A DNA stretch of 64,000 nucleotides from Streptomyces melanogenes (GCF_014649795.1 NZ_BMTS01000018.1:1-64000); one strand, 5' to 3'. Positions 25,379 to 34,867 are shown, numbered from the stretch's first letter. Notes: a model not told the origin generated them from the sequence alone. Numbers and translations: made by a program.

Positions 25379-26248
25379 TCACCGTGCCGCCCGCTGGATC
25401 CCTTCCAGGAACGGGACGATCGCGTCGATGAAGTGCTCGTTCCGATCGCCGGCCACCATGTGTCCCGCGTCGGCCACATCGATGCGCCGCGCGCCGGGGA
25501 CCCGGTCGCAGAACTCCTCGGCGATGTCTTCGCGTACGACATCGCTGATGCCGCCTCGCACGAGCAGGATCGGCACCTCGGTGTGGCGCGCGGCGGCGAG
25601 GAGGCGCTCCGCCATGCCGGGCGGGTCCATCCGGCCCTCGAAGCTGTCCAGCAACCGGGGGTCCCAGTGCCAGACCCAGCGATCGCCGTGGCGTCGCAGG
25701 TTCTTCCGTATCCCCTCCGGGTCGTCCGGAGGCGGCCGATGCGGAAGGTAGGCGGACACCGCCGCGGCCGCCTCCCCCACGCCGGCGAATCCGTCCGGCC
25801 AGCGGCGCATGAACTCCATGATCCGACGAACCCCGCGCGGATCGGGACGGTGGGCGACGTCGACGAGGACCAGGGCGCGAATCGCCGCCCCGGGCGCCTC
25901 TCCGGCGGCGAGCAGCGAACTCAGGCCGCCGAGCGAGGCGCCGACGAATACCGGCTGCTCGCCGAGTTCGGCAACGAGCGCCCGGACGTCGTCGGCGAAC
26001 AGGCCGAGGTCGTAGTCACCACCGGCCGACCATCCGCTGGCACCGTGCCCTCGTAGGTCCGGGGCGATGACCCGCCACCCCAGCGCCGCCAGCCGGGGGC
26101 CGGTCCGATCCCAGGTGTGTCGCGTTTGACCGCCGCCGTGCAGGAGGACGAGAGGCGGCGAGGACGCCTCGCCCCACACGTCGGCGGCGAGGCGGATCCC
26201 TCCCTCGCCCACGAAGCTGCGGGGCCGTGGCAGTGCGTCGGTCGTCAT
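25379..26248 (-). CDS. Alpha/beta-hydrolase
   Basis: 289 residues. Oxyanion region PPLVLLHGGGQTRHTWDR, nucleophile elbow VFVGASLGGLSSLLAA (Ser in GASLG), acid residue in VRGGISDVV and His in VADAGHMVAGDRNEHF. The ATG overlaps the stop of the TetR gene (ATGA, 26245-26248), so the two are translationally coupled and likely an autoregulated TetR-hydrolase pair. Substrate unknown. Confidence 0.88.
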   Translation of the reverse strand: MTTDALPRPRSFVGEGGIRLAADVWGEASSPPLVLLHGGGQTRHTWDRTGPRLAALGWRVIAPDLRGHGASGWSAGGDYDLGLFADDVRALVAELGEQPVFVGASLGGLSSLLAAGEAPGAAIRALVLVDVAHRPDPRGVRRIMEFMRRWPDGFAGVGEAAAAVSAYLPHRPPPDDPEGIRKNLRRHGDRWVWHWDPRLLDSFEGRMDPPGMAERLLAAARHTEVPILLVRGGISDVVREDIAEEFCDRVPGARRIDVADAGHMVAGDRNEHFIDAIVPFLEGIQRAAR

Positions 26249-26868
26249 ACCGCACCCCGTGTCCGCAGCGGCGCCAGCAGTCGGTCGCGGTGGGGATCCG
26301 CGGCCCCCGCAGCGAGTGCGACGTCGAGCGCGAACAGGGCGCGTGCGAGGAACCGGTCGTCGTCGATCAGGGCGGCGACCCACTGGTGCAGCGCGCCCAC
26401 GCAGGACGTGGCGACAACGGCAGCCAAGGCGTCGGTGTCGATGTCGGCGCGCAGGAGGCCTTCGGTCCGCGCATCCGCCATCGCCCGGCGGAGCTGGGTG
26501 AGCGGACTGCGGTCGAGCACGAGGCCGCTCGCCTCCCACTCACGCACCATGCGACGCGACAGGATCGGATCGCCCACGAACAGCTGGACGGTCACCCTGA
26601 CGACCTCTCTCGGGTCACGGGCTCCCCCTGCCGCCAGACGGCGTTCCAGTTCGTCCATGAACCCGGCGGCGAGCGCCTCCCAGATCTTGTCGCGCGGGCC
26701 GATCAGGTTGTACACGGTGGCCGGGGCGACCTCCGCCCGCTCGGCGATCCGCTCGGTACTGATCACCAACTCCGGGCTGTCCCGCAGGATTTCACGCGTC
26801 GCGTCGAGGATCCGGTTCCGCCGCTGGGCCTTGTTCTGCTCGCGCAGGCCCCCTTCGACCGGCTGCAT
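26245..26868 (-). CDS. TetR-family transcriptional regulator
   Basis: 207 residues from ATG 26868 (MQPVEGGLREQNKAQRR). HTH: RRNRILDATREILRDSPELVISTERIAERAEVAPATVYNLIGPRDKIWEAL. Longer upstream codons in the same frame are rejected, since a TTAGAGA palindrome (26892-26907) lies there as operator. Couples by ATGA overlap to the hydrolase. Ligand unknown. Confidence 0.88.
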   Translation of the reverse strand: MQPVEGGLREQNKAQRRNRILDATREILRDSPELVISTERIAERAEVAPATVYNLIGPRDKIWEALAAGFMDELERRLAAGGARDPREVVRVTVQLFVGDPILSRRMVREWEASGLVLDRSPLTQLRRAMADARTEGLLRADIDTDALAAVVATSCVGALHQWVAALIDDDRFLARALFALDVALAAGAADPHRDRLLAPLRTRGAV

Positions 26869-26891
26869 ACGCAGACACCCCTTCGTGAAAC

Positions 26892-26907
26892 TTAGAGAGT
26901 TCTCTAA
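26892..26907. promoter_or_regulatory. Palindromic TetR operator
   Basis: TTAGAGAGTTCTCTAA: seven-base perfect arms with a two-base centre, 24 bases upstream of the TetR start codon; the only A/T-rich element nearby. Likely site for autorepression. Confidence 0.7.
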
Positions 26908-26991
26908 ATTTAGACCCCGATTCCGGGCCGGGGCAAGGGTCGGGAGAGGCCGTCCCGTGCCGGCGAAGCTTGAGCGCACCGGTCGTCCGAC

Positions 26992-27567
26992 TCAGGCACC
27001 CAGCCCGGAGTCGATGATGTGCTCGGCGAGTTCACGCGACGCGGCCGCAGGCTCGCTGCCGGGGCGGGTCGCACCGGCGGCGAGCAGTCCGTCGACGAGG
27101 ATGAGCAGCTGATCGGCGGCGAACTCCGGTCGCGCGTGCCCGAGGGCGACGAACTCGTCGGCGAACAGCACGTGCAGGGTGCGTCGGTAGGCCCGGGTGA
27201 CCTCGTGTGCGGGGTGGTCCCGGTCGGAGAGCGCGAGGTCGGCGGCGAGGTATCGGCAGCCGGGAAAGTCCGGGTCGGACGCGATGCGGCCGAGCCGGTC
27301 GACCACCGCGAGGAGCCGGACGCGGGGGTCGTCGCCCGCCGCGGCCATCGTCGCGCGGTACCGCTCCTCGTCCTCGGCGGTGCTGCGGCGCAGCATCTCG
27401 GCGATCAGCCCGTCCTTGCCGCCGAAGTGCTCGTACAGCGAACGCCGGGCGACGCCCGCCGCCTTGAGCAGGGCGTCCACGCCGACGCCGACGCCCTGGG
27501 TGTACGTCAACTCCTGGGCGGCGAGCAGCAGTCGTTCGCGGGGGCCCGGCTTGGCGGAGGTGGTCAT
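26992..27567 (-). CDS. TetR-family transcriptional regulator
   Basis: 191 residues from ATG 27567 (MTTSAKPGPRERLLLAAQEL). HTH: TYTQGVGVGVDALLKAAGVARRSLYEHFGGKDGLIAEML. The ligand domain contains the TetR_C pattern FPGCRYLAADLAL...DHPAHEVTRAYR. Divergent from the SnoaL-like/oxidoreductase genes, with two palindromes between them. It should repress that operon and itself; ligand unknown. Confidence 0.88.
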   Translation of the reverse strand: MTTSAKPGPRERLLLAAQELTYTQGVGVGVDALLKAAGVARRSLYEHFGGKDGLIAEMLRRSTAEDEERYRATMAAAGDDPRVRLLAVVDRLGRIASDPDFPGCRYLAADLALSDRDHPAHEVTRAYRRTLHVLFADEFVALGHARPEFAADQLLILVDGLLAAGATRPGSEPAAASRELAEHIIDSGLGA

Positions 27568-27595
27568 GCCGTGATTGTGCCAGCCCTTGACGCGG

Positions 27596-27637
27596 TAGAT
27601 CAACCGGTCTATCTATTGAAGTAGACCAGTTGGTCTA
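27596..27637. promoter_or_regulatory. Two TetR operator copies between divergent genes
   Basis: TAGACCAGTTGGTCTA (27622-27637) is a perfect palindrome; an imperfect copy TAGATCAACCGGTCTA is at 27596-27611. Centres are 26 bases apart. Both sit between the TetR gene and the SnoaL-like gene, so they should control both. Confidence 0.72.
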
Positions 27638-27656
27638 TCTCTCCCCGGGAGGATTC

Positions 27657-28052
27657 GTGCCCGTACGCAGCACCGCCCGCGTCATCGAGCTCTTCAACCG
27701 CGCGTTCACCGACCACGAGGCCGGTCTGCTGGCCGACTTGGTCGCCGAGGACTGCGTCATGGAGAGCGTCCAGCCCGCGCCGACCGGAGAGCGGGTCGTC
27801 GGCCGTGAGGCGTGTACGTCGTGGTGGGCCGCGCTCGCCGACGACCGCACCTCGCAGTTCATGCCGCAGGAGGTGATCGTGGCGGGCGATCGCGCCACGA
27901 TCCTGTGGCACTACCGGTTCGGGGACGGCCCGCACGACTGGGTGAGCGGTGTCAACGTCATGCGCGTCGTGGACGGCCGCATCGTCGAGGCCCTCGGCTT
28001 CAGCAAGACCGCGGGAGAGGTCCCGCTGGCTTCGGAGTCCGACGCCGTATAG
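27657..28052 (+). CDS. SnoaL-like / nuclear transport factor 2-fold protein
   Basis: 131 residues from GTG 27657 with GGGAGGA just upstream. RSTARVIELFNRAFTDHEAGLLADLVAEDCVMESV and ERVVGREACTSWWAALADD are typical; VIVAGDRATILWHYRFGDGPHDWVSGVNVMRV follows. These proteins act as isomerases or have no known role. It starts the operon controlled by the divergent TetR gene; the quinone-reductase-like gene follows after 67 bases. Confidence 0.8.
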   Translation: MPVRSTARVIELFNRAFTDHEAGLLADLVAEDCVMESVQPAPTGERVVGREACTSWWAALADDRTSQFMPQEVIVAGDRATILWHYRFGDGPHDWVSGVNVMRVVDGRIVEALGFSKTAGEVPLASESDAV

Positions 28053-28119
28053 CGCCCGGCGCCGACACCCATGCACCGCTCTACGAAAACCTCCACCCAC
28101 GTCGTACGACACGAAGGGC

Positions 28120-29139
28120 ATGACCCCGATGCGGAGCTACCACCTGTCCCACAGCGGAGCCGGGCTTTGCGGCCTGGCCGTCCGCGAGCACGACACCCCC
28201 GTGCCCGGCCCCGGCCAGGCGCTGGTGGCGGTGCGCGCGACATCCCTGAGTTTCCGTGAACTCATGGTGCTCGACGGGACGTACGTCCTGCCGGTCAAAC
28301 CCGACGTCGTCCCCGTGTCGGACGGCGCGGGCGAAGTGGTCGCGGTCGGCGCGGGCGTCGACGCGGTGCGCATCGGGGACCGCGTCGCGGCCACCCTCTT
28401 CCCCTCGTGGCAGGACGGGCCGTTCGGCGCCGAGCACCTCGCCCAGCGCGGTGGCTCACTGGACGGCATGCTCACCGAGTTCGCCCTGGTCGACGCGGAT
28501 TCACTCGTCGCCGTTCCCGCGCACCTGACGTACGAGGAAGCCGCGACGCTGCCCTGTGTGGCGGTCACCGCCTGGAACGCGCTCACCGGCGACGGAGCCG
28601 GCGTCCGCCCCGGCAGCACCGTCGTGGTGCAGGGCTCCGGCGGTGTATCCCTCTTCGCACTCCAATTCGCCAAGGTGCTGGGAGCGCGCGTGATCGCCAC
28701 GACCAGCGGCCCCGCCAAGGCCGCGCGTCTGCGCGCCCTCGGCGCCGACGCCGTCATCGACTACTCGACCACACCCGACTGGGCGGGCGAGGTCCGCGCC
28801 CTCACCGACGGCCGGGGCGCCGACCGCATCGTCGACGTCGCCGGACTGCTCGACCACTCCGTCCGCGCCATCGCCCTGTCCGGCACCATCGCGTGCGTCG
28901 GTTTCGTCGGCAATGCCGCCCCACCGCTCGACTCCCGTGCCGTCTTCGCCTCCGGCGCGACCATCCGCAGCGTGGCGGTCGGCAGCCGCGCCCAGTTCGT
29001 CGCGATGAACGCGGTCATCGAGGCGCACGGACTCCGGCCCGTCATCGACAGCGTGGTCCCCTTCGACAAGGCCGAGGACGCGTACCTTCGTTACGGCAGC
29101 GGCGACGCGTTCGGCAAGGTGGTCATCAGTCACGCCTGA
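28120..29139 (+). CDS. Medium-chain NAD(P)-dependent alcohol dehydrogenase / quinone reductase-like
   Basis: 339 residues from ATG 28120 behind GAAGGG. GroES-like half: LMVLDGTYVLPVKPDVVPVSDGAGEVVAVG. Rossmann NAD(P) motif VQGSGGVSLFALQFAKVLGARVIATTSGPAKAARLRALGADAVIDY. No structural zinc Cys cluster is seen, so it belongs to the zinc-free or quinone-reductase side. Probably a detoxifying reductase in the same TetR unit as the SnoaL-like gene. Confidence 0.85.
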   Translation: MTPMRSYHLSHSGAGLCGLAVREHDTPVPGPGQALVAVRATSLSFRELMVLDGTYVLPVKPDVVPVSDGAGEVVAVGAGVDAVRIGDRVAATLFPSWQDGPFGAEHLAQRGGSLDGMLTEFALVDADSLVAVPAHLTYEEAATLPCVAVTAWNALTGDGAGVRPGSTVVVQGSGGVSLFALQFAKVLGARVIATTSGPAKAARLRALGADAVIDYSTTPDWAGEVRALTDGRGADRIVDVAGLLDHSVRAIALSGTIACVGFVGNAAPPLDSRAVFASGATIRSVAVGSRAQFVAMNAVIEAHGLRPVIDSVVPFDKAEDAYLRYGSGDAFGKVVISHA

Positions 29140-29165
29140 GCCTGCCACCTGACCCGGCGGCTCCC

Positions 29166-29990
29166 TCACGTACGCAGATACGACGCCCCGTTGAGGTCCA
29201 GGACCGTCCCCGAGGCCCATTCGGCCGCCGGTGAGGCCAGCCACAGCACGGCCGCCGCGATCTCCTCCGCCGACGCCACCCGCCCGAACGGGCTCTGGGC
29301 GCGGATCGCCTCACCCTCCACACCGCTCAGCCGGTGCGCGACCCGCTCCGTCTCGAAGAACCCCGGGGCGACGGAGGCGACCGCGATTCCGTACGGGGCG
29401 AGGTGCACGGCGAGGGACTGACCCAGCGCGTGCACCGCGGCCTTGGTCGCCCCGTACGCAGGGTGGTCCGGTTCGCCGCGGAAGGCCCCGCGCGAGCCGA
29501 CGTTGACGATCCGGCCCCCGCCGCCCTGCTCGATCAGCCGGCGGGCCGCGAGGTGACTGAGGTTCGCCGTCGCGAGGAGGTTGACGGACACGTGGCTCTG
29601 CCAGGCGGCCGCCCAGTCCTCGTACGTGGTGGTGGCGAGCGGGTGCGGGAGGTTCACGGCGGCGTTGTTGACGAGCACGTCCAGCCCGCCGAGCCCTTGG
29701 GCGGCCGCCTCGGCGACGGCATGCGCGCCCGCCGGGTCGGACAGGTCGCCTCCGGCGAGCACGTGTCCCGTACCGGCGAGGGAGCCGAGGGTCGTCTCGG
29801 CCTCCTCGCGCCGCGAGCCGAAGTGGACGGCCACCCGGTCGCCGTTGGCGGCGAACGCCTGGGCGAGCGCACGGCCGAGCCCGCGCGAGGCACCGCTGAC
29901 GAGCACGCGACGGCCGGTGGACGGGAAGACGCGTGCCGAAGGGGTGGTGCCGGTGGAAGGGAGGGGCGCTGTGGAAGTCATGTGGATCAT
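29166..29990 (-). CDS. Short-chain dehydrogenase/reductase
   Basis: 274 residues from ATG 29990 (MIHMTSTAPLP); the alternative ATG at 29981 is also possible. NADP motif VLVSGASRGLGRALAQAF, the LDVLVNNAAVN strand, catalytic Ser in NVGSRGAF and the Tyr/Lys in AYGATKAAV. A classical SDR, likely NADP-preferring (Arg in GSRR). Convergent with the oxidoreductase at 28120. Substrate unknown. Confidence 0.9.
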   Translation of the reverse strand: MIHMTSTAPLPSTGTTPSARVFPSTGRRVLVSGASRGLGRALAQAFAANGDRVAVHFGSRREEAETTLGSLAGTGHVLAGGDLSDPAGAHAVAEAAAQGLGGLDVLVNNAAVNLPHPLATTTYEDWAAAWQSHVSVNLLATANLSHLAARRLIEQGGGGRIVNVGSRGAFRGEPDHPAYGATKAAVHALGQSLAVHLAPYGIAVASVAPGFFETERVAHRLSGVEGEAIRAQSPFGRVASAEEIAAAVLWLASPAAEWASGTVLDLNGASYLRT

Positions 29991-30092
29991 GATGCCCTTC
30001 GGTTCGCGCGGCCGGTCAGCCCGAGTCCTCGCCGGTGCCGCGTGGTCGCCCCGGACGACGCTCCCCTTCACCGGCCGTGCGCGGCAGCGCCG

Positions 30093-31025
30093 TTACTCCC
30101 ATTCCCACCGCATCGCCTGGAAGCCCGGCCCGGGGTCTTCGACGGTGAAGGCGGCGCGGCCGGAGGCACTGATCCAGACCTGTTCGGCGGGGTCCATGGG
30201 GCCGCCGGCGGTGGTGCCGGAGTAGCGGTGGCACCGGACGGGGACCGCGTCGGGGTGGAACTGGACCTCCAGGGTGTAGAGCCGGGCGGGGGCGCGGAAG
30301 CCGGTGCCGACCTCGCTGGTGCGGGCACCGGTGGTCCCGAAGGCGTAGGTGTACTCGATCACGTCGGTCTCGCCCTTGGTGAGTATCCGGTCCAGGAGCA
30401 GTTCCGCGACGGACAGCGGCACCGACGTGTCGGAACGTACCCTCCCTTTACGGGCATTACGGATTCCGGTGAGTTCGGGCAGTTCGCGCTGCGGGTCGTC
30501 GCCGCGGCTGATGAGCACCAGCCGGTCCACCCGCTCGTGCTCGGCGCGCAGCACCATGGTGACGGTCAGCCGCCGCTCGGCGCCGTTCTCGTCGATCTCG
30601 TACCGGTCGTGCACGGCGAGCCGGGTCAGCCCGTCGTCGTTGGAGCCCATCGCGTCGAGCAGGCCGGGCAGGCTCTTGTACTGCTGCCACAGGTCCTCGG
30701 TCTCCAGCACCCGGGGCGGGCGGTTGACCCAGCGTCCGCGCGGGCGCTGGGGACCCAGCAGGGAGACCAAGGAGTCGGTGGGCAGCCCCAGCAGTTCCTC
30801 CAGCAGTCGGACGGCCTGCCGGGACTGGGGTCGTTCGGGGCGGCTGCGGCCACGCCGCCAGTAGCTGAGAGTGGTCACGCTGACGGCGACCCCGCGAGCG
30901 GCCAGCCGGTGCTGGATGCGTTCCAGGCTGAGGCCGCTGGCGCGCACGGCACAGTCGAGCGCGACCTCGAACGGGCCGTGGCGCAGGGCGTCGGCCAGGT
31001 CTGGCGGCGGGGTTTGAGGGGGCAC
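30093..31025 (-). CDS. Helix-turn-helix (XRE-like) regulator
   Basis: 310 residues from GTG 31025; an ATG at 31073 is an alternative start. N-terminal HTH: VRASGLSLERIQHRLAARGVAVSVTTLSYWRRGRSRPERPQS. The remaining 230 residues (LAVHDRYEIDENGAERRLTVTMVLRAEHE, YTLEVQFHPDAVPVRCHRYSGTTAG) look beta-rich. The family is common in Streptomyces with no known ligand. It precedes the divergent M4 protease gene, which may be a target. Confidence 0.75.
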   Translation of the reverse strand: MPPQTPPPDLADALRHGPFEVALDCAVRASGLSLERIQHRLAARGVAVSVTTLSYWRRGRSRPERPQSRQAVRLLEELLGLPTDSLVSLLGPQRPRGRWVNRPPRVLETEDLWQQYKSLPGLLDAMGSNDDGLTRLAVHDRYEIDENGAERRLTVTMVLRAEHERVDRLVLISRGDDPQRELPELTGIRNARKGRVRSDTSVPLSVAELLLDRILTKGETDVIEYTYAFGTTGARTSEVGTGFRAPARLYTLEVQFHPDAVPVRCHRYSGTTAGGPMDPAEQVWISASGRAAFTVEDPGPGFQAMRWEWE

Positions 31026-31307
31026 AGGTGATCCGTCCTGCGTGCCGTGCGGGGGACCACATGCTAGCGACATCCAGCCAAACGGCGGGTGACACAGGTC
31101 ACGATCTGAACAGTCTTGGCCAGGGCCCCGATTGCGCGGGCGCGGGCGCCGACCGTTCGTTCGGCTCCGTACACGCGCGTCCATCAGGGCAGGAAACAGC
31201 GGGGACACACACCCGTTACTTGTCATGATCGTTTCACAGGGGTGCTTATTAAACAGAATTGGCAACTCATTGCCCCGGAGACGTAAATCCCGCCATTCTC
31301 CGGCCCC

Positions 31308-33446
31308 ATGAAACGATCTCTGTTCGTCGGCACACTGTCCCTCGCGGTCAGCGGCCTTCTGATAGCCGGCGCGGGCACCCCCGCCTCCGCCGCCAAGGGT
31401 CCCCGGGCCGTCTCGCCCAAGCCGAGCAAGGCCCAGGCCCTGCGGGACGCCACCGCCGAGGTGGCCGCGAGCCCCACCACGGTCAAGGCAGGCGCCCACG
31501 ACACCTTCCTGTCACACGACGTGACGGTCGACAAGGACGGCACCCGCCACGTCCACCTCGACCGCCGCTACCAGGGCCTGCCGGTCCTGGGCGGTGACGT
31601 CATCGTGCACTCGGCCCCCAACGGCGAGCTGCGCTCGACCTCGCTGACCCTCAAGGCCCCGCTGACCCTCTCGGTGACCCCGAAGATCAGCAAGCAGCGC
31701 GCCGTGGCCGTGGCCGCCGCGACGTTCAAGGGCTCCAAGAAGGGCAGCCGGGCCGACCTCGTCGTCGACGCGACGGCGGCCACGCCGACGCTCGCCTGGC
31801 AGGTCGTCGTCGACGGCACCGCCCCCGACGGCTCGCCCAGCCACGTCCACACGCTGGTCGACGCGACGACCGGCAAGGCCGGGAAGTCGTGGAACACCTT
31901 CCACAGCACGGTCGTCCCGGGCACCACCGCCAACGCGCCGCAGACCACGGCCGTCGCCGGTGCCGCCGCCTCGGGCACCGGTCACGGCTACCAGGTCGGC
32001 GACGTCACGCTGGGCACCAACAGCATTTCCGGTGGCTACGAGCTCAAGGATCCGACCCGCGGTAACGGGGAGACGCGGGACGCCCAGAACAAGACCGTCA
32101 CCAACGACTCGCCGCCGGCCGGCTGGGGCGTCGCCTTCACCGACACGGACAACGTGTGGGGCAACGGCGCCCTCACCGACCGCGCCACCGTCGCCGTGGA
32201 CGCCCACTACGGCATCCAGGCCACCTGGGACTACTACAAGAACGTCCACGGCCGCAACGGCATCAAGAACGACGGCGTCGGCGCCCGTTCCTTCGTCCAC
32301 TACGGCGTCAACTACGCCAACGCGGGCTGGGACGACGACAGCTTCAGCATGATCTACGGCGACGGCGCCTCCGGCCAGAAGCCCTTCACCGAGCTCGACG
32401 TGGCCGGCCACGAGATGAGCCACGGCGTCACCGCGGCCACCGCGGGCCTGAACTACTTCGGTGACGCGGGCGGCATGAACGAGGCCACCTCGGACATCTT
32501 CGGCACCCTGGTCGAGTTCAACGCCAACAGCCCGGCGGACAAGCCCGACTACCTCATCGGCGAGAAGATCAGCTCCACGCCGCTGCGGTACATGGACGAC
32601 CCGAAGAAGGACGGCTCCTCCCAGAGCTGCTGGACCACCAACACCAAGAACCTCGACCCGCACTACTCGTCCGGCGTCGGCAACCACTGGTTCTACCTGA
32701 TGGCGGTCGGTTCCGGCTCGTCCAGCTACGGAAACAGCCCCACCTGCGACGGCGGTACGGTCACCGGGCTCGGCAACGACGCCGCCGGCAAGATCTGGTA
32801 CCGCGCGCTCACCACGTACCTGACGGCCGCCTCCACGTACGCCGACGCCCGTACCGCGACCATCAAGGCCGCGACCGACCTGTACGGCGCCAGCAGCACC
32901 CAGTGCACCACCGTGGAGAAGGCCTGGAGCGGCGTCGCCGTCGCCCCGACCGCGACCACCTGCGGTGGCGGCACCACGCAGCCGCCGAGCGGCTCCAACC
33001 TGCTGTCGAACCCCGGCTTCGAGTCGGGCGCGACCACCTGGTCCGCGTCCTCCGGCGCCATCACCAACGACACCGGCGCCACCGCCCACACCGGCTCGTA
33101 CTACGCCTGGCTGGACGGCTACGGCTCCACCCACACCGACACCCTGTCCCAGTCGGTGACCATCCCGGCGACGGCCGCGGCCCCGAAGCTGTCCTTCTGG
33201 CTCGCGATCGACACCAAGGAGACCGGCACCACCGCGTACGACACGCTCAAGGCGCAGGTCGTCTCCGGCACCACGACGACCACCCTGGCGACCTACTCCA
33301 ACGCCACGCCGAGCGGCTACGTCCAGCGCACCCTCGACCTGTCCGCCTTCAAGGGCAAGACGGTCACCATCAAGTTCACCGGCGCCGAGGACTCCTCGCT
33401 GGCGACCAGCTTCCTGATCGACGACACCTCGGTCACCACCGGCTGA
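31308..33446 (+). CDS. Secreted M4 (thermolysin-type) neutral metalloprotease with C-terminal beta domain
   Basis: 712 residues: signal peptide LFVGTLSLAVSGLLIAGAGTPASA, FTP/PepSY propeptide (DVTVDKDGTRHVHLDRRYQGLPVLGGDVIVH), then the M4 catalytic domain. Zinc ligands are HEMSH near residue 368 and Glu in GGMNEATSDIFG; general acid His lies in SGVGNHWFYLM. After the linker TQPPSGSNLLSNPGFESG a 140-residue jelly-roll or P-domain-like module may bind substrate. Full length. Acts outside the cell on peptides. Confidence 0.93.
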   Translation: MKRSLFVGTLSLAVSGLLIAGAGTPASAAKGPRAVSPKPSKAQALRDATAEVAASPTTVKAGAHDTFLSHDVTVDKDGTRHVHLDRRYQGLPVLGGDVIVHSAPNGELRSTSLTLKAPLTLSVTPKISKQRAVAVAAATFKGSKKGSRADLVVDATAATPTLAWQVVVDGTAPDGSPSHVHTLVDATTGKAGKSWNTFHSTVVPGTTANAPQTTAVAGAAASGTGHGYQVGDVTLGTNSISGGYELKDPTRGNGETRDAQNKTVTNDSPPAGWGVAFTDTDNVWGNGALTDRATVAVDAHYGIQATWDYYKNVHGRNGIKNDGVGARSFVHYGVNYANAGWDDDSFSMIYGDGASGQKPFTELDVAGHEMSHGVTAATAGLNYFGDAGGMNEATSDIFGTLVEFNANSPADKPDYLIGEKISSTPLRYMDDPKKDGSSQSCWTTNTKNLDPHYSSGVGNHWFYLMAVGSGSSSYGNSPTCDGGTVTGLGNDAAGKIWYRALTTYLTAASTYADARTATIKAATDLYGASSTQCTTVEKAWSGVAVAPTATTCGGGTTQPPSGSNLLSNPGFESGATTWSASSGAITNDTGATAHTGSYYAWLDGYGSTHTDTLSQSVTIPATAAAPKLSFWLAIDTKETGTTAYDTLKAQVVSGTTTTTLATYSNATPSGYVQRTLDLSAFKGKTVTIKFTGAEDSSLATSFLIDDTSVTTG

Positions 33447-33478
33447 TCCGGCGCACCACACTGCACCGGCCTTGAGCA

Positions 33479-33519
33479 ACGGCCCGGACGGGATGCCCCC
33501 AACGCCCCGTCCGGGCCGT
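33479..33519 (+). terminator. Intrinsic terminator after M4 protease
   Basis: A 14-bp perfect stem, ACGGCCCGGACGGG (33479-33492) with its complement at 33506-33519, then TTTCA. Lies 32 bases after the protease stop. Confidence 0.8.
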
Positions 33520-33601
33520 TTCACGCCCGGCCACCGGCGCACCCGTGCCCCGGGAAAACACCTCCGTCCGGCGCTTGCGCCGAGATCCGGATGGCGGTCC
33601 A

Positions 33602-34867
33602 ATGCTGAAGATGACTGCCGTTGGTGGGCGAGACTCCACAGACGCCGGGGCCGCAGGGTGTCCGAACCCTCTTGAGGCGCTCTCCCTCGACCAGCTCCGT
33701 CGGCGCACGAGCATGAAGTGGCGCACGCATCCGGCGGACGTCCTGCCCCTGTGGGTGGCGGAGATGGACGTCCCGCTCGCGCCGCCGGTCGTCGACGCGC
33801 TGCGCGAGGCCATCGATACCGGTGACACCGGATATCCCGCCGGAAGCGATTTCGCCGAGTCGCTGGCCGGGTTCGCCTCACGCCGCTGGAAATGGGCCGG
33901 GGTGGCGGTCGACCGCACCGCCGTGGTCCCCGACGTGATGATGGGCGCGGTCCAGGTGCTGCGGCTGATCACCGACCCCGGCGACCCCGTCATCGTCAAC
34001 TCCCCCGTGTACGCGCCCTTCTACGCCTTCATCTCCCATGACGACCGCCGGATCGTAGAGGCACCGCTCGGGCGGGACCTCCGCATCGACCTGGGCAGGC
34101 TGGAGGAGACCTTCCTGCGTACCCGGCAGCAGAGCGGACAGGGCAGGATCGCCTATCTGCTGAGCAGTCCGCACAACCCCACCGGCACGGTTCACACCTG
34201 CCAGGAGCTCGCCGACGTGGCGGAGCTGGCCCGCCGGTACGGCATCCGGGTCGTCGCCGACGAGATCCACGCCCCGCTCGTCCTGCCCGGCGCCGCCTTC
34301 ACGCCCTACCTCGGCGTCCCCGGGGCCGAGGACGCCTTCTCGCTCATGTCGGCGACCAAGGGCTGGAACCTCGCCGGAATCAAGGCGGCACTCGCCGTCG
34401 CCGGGCCCGAGGCGGCCGCCGATCTGCGTCGGCTTCCCGAGGAGGTCCACCACGGCGCCAGCCTCCTGGGCGTCATCGCCCATACAGCGGCCTACCGCCA
34501 CGGGGACCAGTGGCTCGACGCGCTGCTGACCGGGCTGGACGCCAACCGCGCGCTCCTTGGCCGGCTCGTCGCCGAGCACCTGCCCGGCATCGGCTACGCC
34601 AGGCCGGAGGGCACCTACATGGCCTGGCTCGACTGCCGGTCCCTCGGCCTCGCCCCGGAGGAAGAACCCACGGACCTCGCGGTCGTCACCGACCTGGCCG
34701 GCCCCGCCCAGCTGTTCCTGGAGGACGCCAGGGTGGCACTCTCCGCCGGCCACATCTTCGGAACGGGAGGAGCCGGGCACGTACGCCTGAACTTCGCCAC
34801 GTCCCGGTCCATCCTCACCGAGGCGATCACCCGGATGGGCCGCACCACGGCCCGCCACACGCGCTAG
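33602..34867 (+). CDS. MalY/PatB-type PLP aminotransferase / cystathionine beta-lyase
   Basis: 421 residues from ATG 33602 (ATG 33611 also possible; no clear ribosome site). Fold type I PLP motifs: WVAEMDVPLAPPVVDALREAI, VYAPFYAFI, NPTGTVH, ADEIHAPLVLPG and the PLP Lys in SATKGWNLAGIKAAL. The C-terminal Arg lies in VRLNFATSRSIL. PatB/MalY proteins cleave cystathionine and act in regulation or S-metabolism. Which reaction is not decided here. Confidence 0.88.
   Translation: MLKMTAVGGRDSTDAGAAGCPNPLEALSLDQLRRRTSMKWRTHPADVLPLWVAEMDVPLAPPVVDALREAIDTGDTGYPAGSDFAESLAGFASRRWKWAGVAVDRTAVVPDVMMGAVQVLRLITDPGDPVIVNSPVYAPFYAFISHDDRRIVEAPLGRDLRIDLGRLEETFLRTRQQSGQGRIAYLLSSPHNPTGTVHTCQELADVAELARRYGIRVVADEIHAPLVLPGAAFTPYLGVPGAEDAFSLMSATKGWNLAGIKAALAVAGPEAAADLRRLPEEVHHGASLLGVIAHTAAYRHGDQWLDALLTGLDANRALLGRLVAEHLPGIGYARPEGTYMAWLDCRSLGLAPEEEPTDLAVVTDLAGPAQLFLEDARVALSAGHIFGTGGAGHVRLNFATSRSILTEAITRMGRTTARHTR

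Noticed and set aside
31512..33881. 789-codon minus-strand frame opposite the M4 protease
   Set aside because: Product is Gly/Val/Arg/Ala low-complexity shadow; the plus strand encodes a complete protease with zinc motifs.
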